From Sphingomonas citri (GTDB lineage Bacteria; Pseudomonadota; Alphaproteobacteria; Sphingomonadales; Sphingomonadaceae), in the NCBI RefSeq assembly GCF_019429485.1, contig NZ_JAHXZN010000001.1, forward strand, positions 1,240,001-1,304,000: a DNA stretch of 64,000 bases. Direction: 5' to 3'. The notes beneath the pieces are model-generated. The model ran no database searches. It saw nothing but the letters and a program-made list of their open reading frames with translations, and was not told the origin of the DNA. The translations under genes and the position numbers were made by a program. Within the stretch, counting starts at the first letter, position 1. Every line of letters begins with the position of its first letter. Of the stretch, positions 60,249-64,000 are shown piece by piece.

Positions 60249-62396
60249 TCAGGCGGTGAGCAGCACCGCCTCGAAGGCGCGCACCGGCGGGAGCGCGAAC
60301 CACGAGAAGCCGCCGCGGCGCTCGCCGGTGATCGCCTGCCCCGCCACCAGCGCGCGCGCGCCGCGCGGCGTGCCGCGTACGCCGAGGCGCAGGCCGTGCA
60401 AGGCGGGCGGGTCGACGTAGCGCGTGTCGCGCTGGCCGGCATAGTTCACGACGGTGATCAGCGCCGCGCCGTCGTCGCGCGCCAGCGTCATCAGCTCGAC
60501 CGGCCCGTCCCCCGCGAGCACGTAGCGCGGCGCCGGCTGGCCTCGCGCCACCAGCGCGGCGATCAGCTCGCGATGCGCGGCGAGCCCGTCGCGGTGATAG
60601 TGCCAGCCGATCCACCACGGCACGTGGATCGCCTCGCCACGACCGTGCGCCAACGCGGCGACGCCGGGGTCGCGTCGCGCCGGATCGCCCGGCACGGCAT
60701 AGCTGAACTCGGGCGGGCCGTAGCGCTGGTCGGGCGCGAAGCGCATCAGCGCCGCCGCGCCAGGGCGCGACGTCCCGCCGACATAGTCGCCGTCGAGGGG
60801 CACGCGGCCGGCGACACGGATCGTCCCCAGCTTCGGATCGAGCGTCCAGCCCTCCGCCGCGCGCGGCGCTGCGTAGCGCGCCAGCGGGAAGGCGGCGAGC
60901 GGCACCGTCGCGCGCGCGCGGCCGCGCTCGTCGTAGCCGCCCAGCAGCCCGGTCGCGATCAGCGTGCCGCCGCGTGCGACGAAGCCGTCGAGCGCGCGCG
61001 CCTCGGCGTCGGACAGCAGCATGACGTTGGGGCAGAGGATCACGTCATAGCCGGCGAGATCGTCGCCGCCGTCGGCGACGCGCGCGTCGCTGATCAGGCG
61101 GAACGGCACGCGCGCATCGACCAGCGCGCTGTACAGGCCGCGGAACTCGCTGGTCTGCCGCGCCGCGTGCGGCGTCATGCCGGCGCGCCGCGCCGTCGCG
61201 CCCGACTGGTAGAGGCCGACGCGCGCGTCCGCCGCCATGCCGGCATAATGCGCGGCGTGGGCGGCGCGCCAGTGGAACAGCGCGGAGACCGGCGGCAGGT
61301 AGCCGGGGTCGTCCTGGTCCGCGAGCGTGCCCATCAGGTACAGGTCGAGCTTGGCCCCCGCCCCCATCGCCTGAGCGAGGCGGTTGGCGTGATAGGCCGC
61401 GCTCTCGGTCACCTGCCGCCAGGGATAGTCGACGTGCGCGGTCGAGGTCGACGACCAGGGTGTGCCGGGCGCGCGCGCCAGCGCGGCGCGGCATTGTTCG
61501 CCCGACTGGTGCGCCCACTCGGGCGCGGCGCGATCGACGCGGCGCTGCACCTCGCCGCGCCCGACCTGCTCGACGCTGTCGTGCTGCGCGATCGGGATAC
61601 CGGGCGCGAGCCGGGCGACATGCGCCACGATGCGCTGGCGCAGGTCCTCCGAGGTGCGCGCCTGGAAGTCGAGATAGTCAGGCCACGCCGGGTCGGCGAA
61701 GCCCTCGCGTGCCGGCAGGGCGCGGCCGTACATCGCGCGGAAGGCCGAGGCGCAATTTTCGCAGACGCAGATGCCGTGATCGACGTTGGCGTAATCGGTG
61801 CGCGGATAGCCCGTCATGTTGAAGAACAGGCCATCGGGCCGGTAGCGCGTCAGCCCCTCGCTGAGCAGCTGCAACCCATAATCGCGCGCCCAGCCGCCGT
61901 TGGGGCACGCCTGATAGGTCCCCGCGAAGGTACGCGGCGTGCCGTCGCGGTTGCGCATGAACCAGCCGGGATTGGCATCATAGGCGGGCTTCATCGCCTT
62001 GGAGAGATCGAAGCGGCCGACATAGGCGAGCCCCTCGGCGCGGGCGGCGTCGATCATCGCGCGGACGAAGTCGCCGCGCAGATAGGGGTTGCGCCGCTGG
62101 TAGCGCAGCACGGTCGGGTAAAAAGCGACGATGCCGCCGATGTTCGAGACGATCGTGTTGCCGCCGAACGCACGCACCGCGCGCGCGATCGTGCGCGGAT
62201 CCTCGCGCGCGTCGACCTCGCGCAGGTTGGTCTGCACGATCCGATAATCGCCCTCCCACCAGCGCCGCGGATCGAAGGTCGGGACGCGCGCCACGGCGCC
62301 GGGCGCCGCGTCCGCCGCGCCGGCGACACCCAGCCCGGCGAGCGACAGCGCCTGGATCACGCCGCGCCGCGACCAGCGATCGGCCGGCGCGCTCAC
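60249..62396 (-). CDS. Exported GHL6/beta-galactosidase-trimerisation-type glycosidase (copy 2)
   Basis: Protein of 715 residues related to the one at 55289-57514. It has a Tat-like leader (SRRGVIQALSLAGLGVAGAA), then YRIVQTNLREVDAREDPRTI, NIGGIVAFYPT, YVGRFDLSKAMKPAYDANPG, DGLFFNMTGYP and the Cys cluster GICVCENCASAF at the matching place. The amidotransferase-like domain (VILCPNVMLLSDAEARALDG, VARGGTLIATGLLGG) follows. Overall similarity to copy 1 is limited to these motifs, so the two probably act on different bonds. It overlaps the tartronate-semialdehyde reductase gene by four bases. Activity unknown; glycosidase fold inferred. Confidence 0.78.
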   Translation of the reverse strand: MSAPADRWSRRGVIQALSLAGLGVAGAADAAPGAVARVPTFDPRRWWEGDYRIVQTNLREVDAREDPRTIARAVRAFGGNTIVSNIGGIVAFYPTVLRYQRRNPYLRGDFVRAMIDAARAEGLAYVGRFDLSKAMKPAYDANPGWFMRNRDGTPRTFAGTYQACPNGGWARDYGLQLLSEGLTRYRPDGLFFNMTGYPRTDYANVDHGICVCENCASAFRAMYGRALPAREGFADPAWPDYLDFQARTSEDLRQRIVAHVARLAPGIPIAQHDSVEQVGRGEVQRRVDRAAPEWAHQSGEQCRAALARAPGTPWSSTSTAHVDYPWRQVTESAAYHANRLAQAMGAGAKLDLYLMGTLADQDDPGYLPPVSALFHWRAAHAAHYAGMAADARVGLYQSGATARRAGMTPHAARQTSEFRGLYSALVDARVPFRLISDARVADGGDDLAGYDVILCPNVMLLSDAEARALDGFVARGGTLIATGLLGGYDERGRARATVPLAAFPLARYAAPRAAEGWTLDPKLGTIRVAGRVPLDGDYVGGTSRPGAAALMRFAPDQRYGPPEFSYAVPGDPARRDPGVAALAHGRGEAIHVPWWIGWHYHRDGLAAHRELIAALVARGQPAPRYVLAGDGPVELMTLARDDGAALITVVNYAGQRDTRYVDPPALHGLRLGVRGTPRGARALVAGQAITGERRGGFSWFALPPVRAFEAVLLTA

Positions 62397-63286
62397 GGCG
62401 CCGCTCGCGCGATCTCGTGATCGGCCAGCGCCTCGAGCGCGCGCACCAGCGCCGAATGGTCCCAGTCGGCGCCACCGCGCGCGACACAGGCGCTGAACAG
62501 CTGTTGCGCCCCCGCGGTCCCCGGCAGTGCCAGGCCGAGCGCGCGCGCGCTGCCGAGCGCCAGGTTGAGGTCCTTCTGATGCAGCGCGATGCGGAAGCCC
62601 GGCGCGAAGGTGCGGTCGATCATGCGCTGGCCGTGTACCTCAAGCACGCGGGAGGCGGCGAAGCCGCCGAGCAGCGCCTCGCGCACCTTGCCGGGATCGA
62701 CCCCGGCCTTGGCGGCGAACAGCAGCGCCTCGCCGACCGCGGCGATGTTGAGCGCGACGACGATCTGGTTGGCCACCTTCGCCACCTGCCCGGCGCCGAC
62801 CTCGCCCACCAGGGTGATGTTCTTGCCCATCGCGCCGAACAGCGGCTTCGCGCGCGCGAACGCCGCCGCGCTGCCGCCGCACATGATGGTGAGCGAGGCT
62901 GCCTTGGCACCGACCTCGCCACCCGACACCGGGGCGTCGACATACTCGCCTCCCGCTTCCGCGACGCGCGCGGCGAAGTCACGCGTGGCGATCGGATCGA
63001 TCGAGCTCATGTCGATCACCAGCGTGCCTGGTCGCAGCCCGGCGACGACGCCATCGGCGCCGAAGAGCGCGCGTTCGACGTCGGGCGTGTCGGGCAGCAT
63101 CAGGATGACGGCCTCGACCGCCGCGGCGAGCGCGCGCGCGCTGGCGCACACCGTCGCGCCACCTGCGACAAGTTCCTCCGGCGCCGGGGAGCGATGCGGC
63201 GCCAGCCAGAGCTGATGCCCCGCCGCCTGAAGGTGCCCGGCCATCGGCCGTCCCATGATCCCGGTGCCGATGAACCCGATCCGCAT
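62393..63286 (-). CDS. 2-hydroxy-3-oxopropionate (tartronate semialdehyde) reductase
   Basis: Cytoplasmic dehydrogenase of 297 residues reducing tartronate semialdehyde to D-glycerate with NAD(P)H. The Rossmann motif is IGFIGTGIMGRPMAGHL at the start, the substrate loop is DAPVSGGEVGAKAA, and the catalytic Lys170 is in GAGQVAKVANQ. The family also contains 3-hydroxyisobutyrate dehydrogenase, but glycerate kinase and a Hyi-like isomerase nearby favour the GlxR/GarR role. AAGGAGAGAG precedes the ATG. It sits between the truncated TBDR and the second GHL6-type gene in one minus-strand operon. Confidence 0.88.
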   Translation of the reverse strand: MRIGFIGTGIMGRPMAGHLQAAGHQLWLAPHRSPAPEELVAGGATVCASARALAAAVEAVILMLPDTPDVERALFGADGVVAGLRPGTLVIDMSSIDPIATRDFAARVAEAGGEYVDAPVSGGEVGAKAASLTIMCGGSAAAFARAKPLFGAMGKNITLVGEVGAGQVAKVANQIVVALNIAAVGEALLFAAKAGVDPGKVREALLGGFAASRVLEVHGQRMIDRTFAPGFRIALHQKDLNLALGSARALGLALPGTAGAQQLFSACVARGGADWDHSALVRALEALADHEIARAAP

Positions 63287-63314
63287 CGTCTCTCTCCTTC
63301 TTAGGCGGGCATGA

Positions 63315-64000
63315 TCAGAAGCGCAGCCGCGCGCCGACGCCGACCACCCGCCCGCGCAGGTCGTGATATTGCGACAGCGTCGCCAGCGCGACCGTGATGC
63401 TCGATTCCGCCAGCAGCGGCGGAGCGGTGTCGGTGAGGTTCTCGACCTTGGCGTAGAGCTGCAACCGGTCGGTCACGTCATACTGCACCGACATGTCGGT
63501 GTAGAGGAACGCCGGATAATGGTTGCGGTTGAGATCGAGCGGGCCGAACGCATTGTCGAACGTGCCCGGCCCGATATAGTTGAACAGCACGCGCAGGTTC
63601 AGCGGCCCCTGATCGTACAGGAAGGTGGTCGACCCGCGCCACTTGGGCGTGGCGAAGCCGCCCTGCAGCTGCCCGGCGGTGTCGACCTGACCGGTCGCGG
63701 TCGAGGAGATCAGCCGGTCGACATAGGTGGCCAGCGCGCGAGCGGTGAATCGCCCGGCGAACAGCGGGAAATTGTAGCTCGCCTCGAAGTCGATGCCGCG
63801 CGTCTTCAGCGTCTGTGCGTTGAACGAATTGGCGTTGACCTGGGTGATCGCGCCGCTCTCGTCGCGGATCACGCCCTGGCAGAAGATCGGGTCACCGCGG
63901 CCGCAGCGGTCCACCACCTCCTGCTGTCCCGGCGTGATGATCGCGTCGCGCAGGTCGATGTCGTAGAAGTCGGCGGAGAGCTGGAGCCGCGGGATGAAGG
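63315..64000 (-). CDS. TonB-dependent receptor, C-terminal part (cut by window end)
   Basis: About 228 residues of the barrel end are present, ending LRGRVVGVGARLRF with the terminal Phe of outer-membrane proteins. Typical TBDR strands such as TRGIDFEASYNFPLFAGRFT, YIGPGTFDNAFGPLDLNRNH and LQLYAKVENLTDTAPP are visible. The frame runs open to base 64000, so the plug and most of the barrel lie beyond the window. It ends 28 bases before the tartronate-semialdehyde reductase start and leads that operon. It should import the glycan attacked by the GHL6-type proteins. Confidence 0.93.
   Translation of the reverse strand, partial: FIPRLQLSADFYDIDLRDAIITPGQQEVVDRCGRGDPIFCQGVIRDESGAITQVNANSFNAQTLKTRGIDFEASYNFPLFAGRFTARALATYVDRLISSTATGQVDTAGQLQGGFATPKWRGSTTFLYDQGPLNLRVLFNYIGPGTFDNAFGPLDLNRNHYPAFLYTDMSVQYDVTDRLQLYAKVENLTDTAPPLLAESSITVALATLSQYHDLRGRVVGVGARLRF

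Noticed and set aside
55289..62396. Tandem duplication of the GHL6-type genes
   Set aside because: The two proteins share only motif-level similarity and have different partners and operons, so they are old paralogues, not a recent duplication.
1..64000. Prophage, insertion sequence, CRISPR array, tRNA or rRNA genes
   Set aside because: No transposase, integrase, phage gene, repeat-spacer pattern or tRNA-like cloverleaf was recognised on either strand; the HNH protein alone is not evidence of a mobile element.

Overview
The window is high-GC DNA from an alphaproteobacterium, most likely a sphingomonad (Sphingomonas or close relative). The evidence is four TonB-dependent receptors (TBDRs; two are cut by the window ends) of the long sphingomonad/Caulobacter oligosaccharide type, many Tat- or Sec-exported sugar hydrolases, an intergenic repeat with CGTCATCCCGGAC arms of a kind I recall from sphingomonad genomes, and strong GC-ending codon use. 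No rRNA, tRNA, CRISPR array, prophage or insertion sequence was recognised.

Region 1 (1-15170) is an alpha-galactoside / amino-sugar locus. It holds a truncated TBDR, a GH27 alpha-galactosidase with a C-terminal NPCBM domain, a BadF-type sugar kinase, an AgaS-like isomerase/deaminase, a GatZ/KbaZ/AgaZ-like protein, an EamA transporter and a GH36-like alpha-galactosidase, all on the minus strand with short gene overlaps. A divergent exported amidohydrolase, a DeoR-family (AgaR-like) repressor and a second TBDR follow. The promoters of the two TBDRs share the same layout: a T-rich box running into the -35 element, resembling the E. coli AgaR consensus. Two rRNA-modification genes (rluE-like and rlmJ) separate this from the next locus.

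Region 2 (16940-30219) is an alpha-1,6-mannan utilisation locus: two divergent GH125 exo-mannosidases, a ROK repressor, and an overlapping plus-strand operon of sugar MFS porter, ROK sugar kinase, mannose-6-phosphate isomerase with an extra N-terminal domain, TBDR, GH76 endo-alpha-mannanase and an SGNH esterase. A shared 15-base sequence lies upstream of the plus-strand GH125 and of the MFS operon. Together the genes give a full route from alpha-mannan (as in yeast and fungal walls) to fructose-6-phosphate.

Region 3 (30330-53000) is mixed housekeeping, stress and envelope content: an HNH protein, DUF2252, an FMN-binding stress protein, catalase HPII, a two-component system, a GT4 glycosyltransferase, a BCCT transporter, UppP with a UPF0104 flippase-like partner, a PadR/membrane-protein pair, a serine hydrolase whose start seems broken by a one-base shift, TauE/SafE, a PQQ dehydrogenase with an inserted cytochrome c, and an alpha/beta hydrolase divergent from a LysR regulator.

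Region 4 (53200-64000) is the least familiar part. Two related exported proteins of the beta-galactosidase-trimerisation/GHL6 type are built into operons with glycerate 2-kinase, a hydroxypyruvate isomerase-like protein, tartronate-semialdehyde reductase, a lactate/glycolate permease, a GntR/FCD regulator and a TBDR. This links uptake and cleavage of an unknown glycan to two- and three-carbon hydroxy-acid metabolism.
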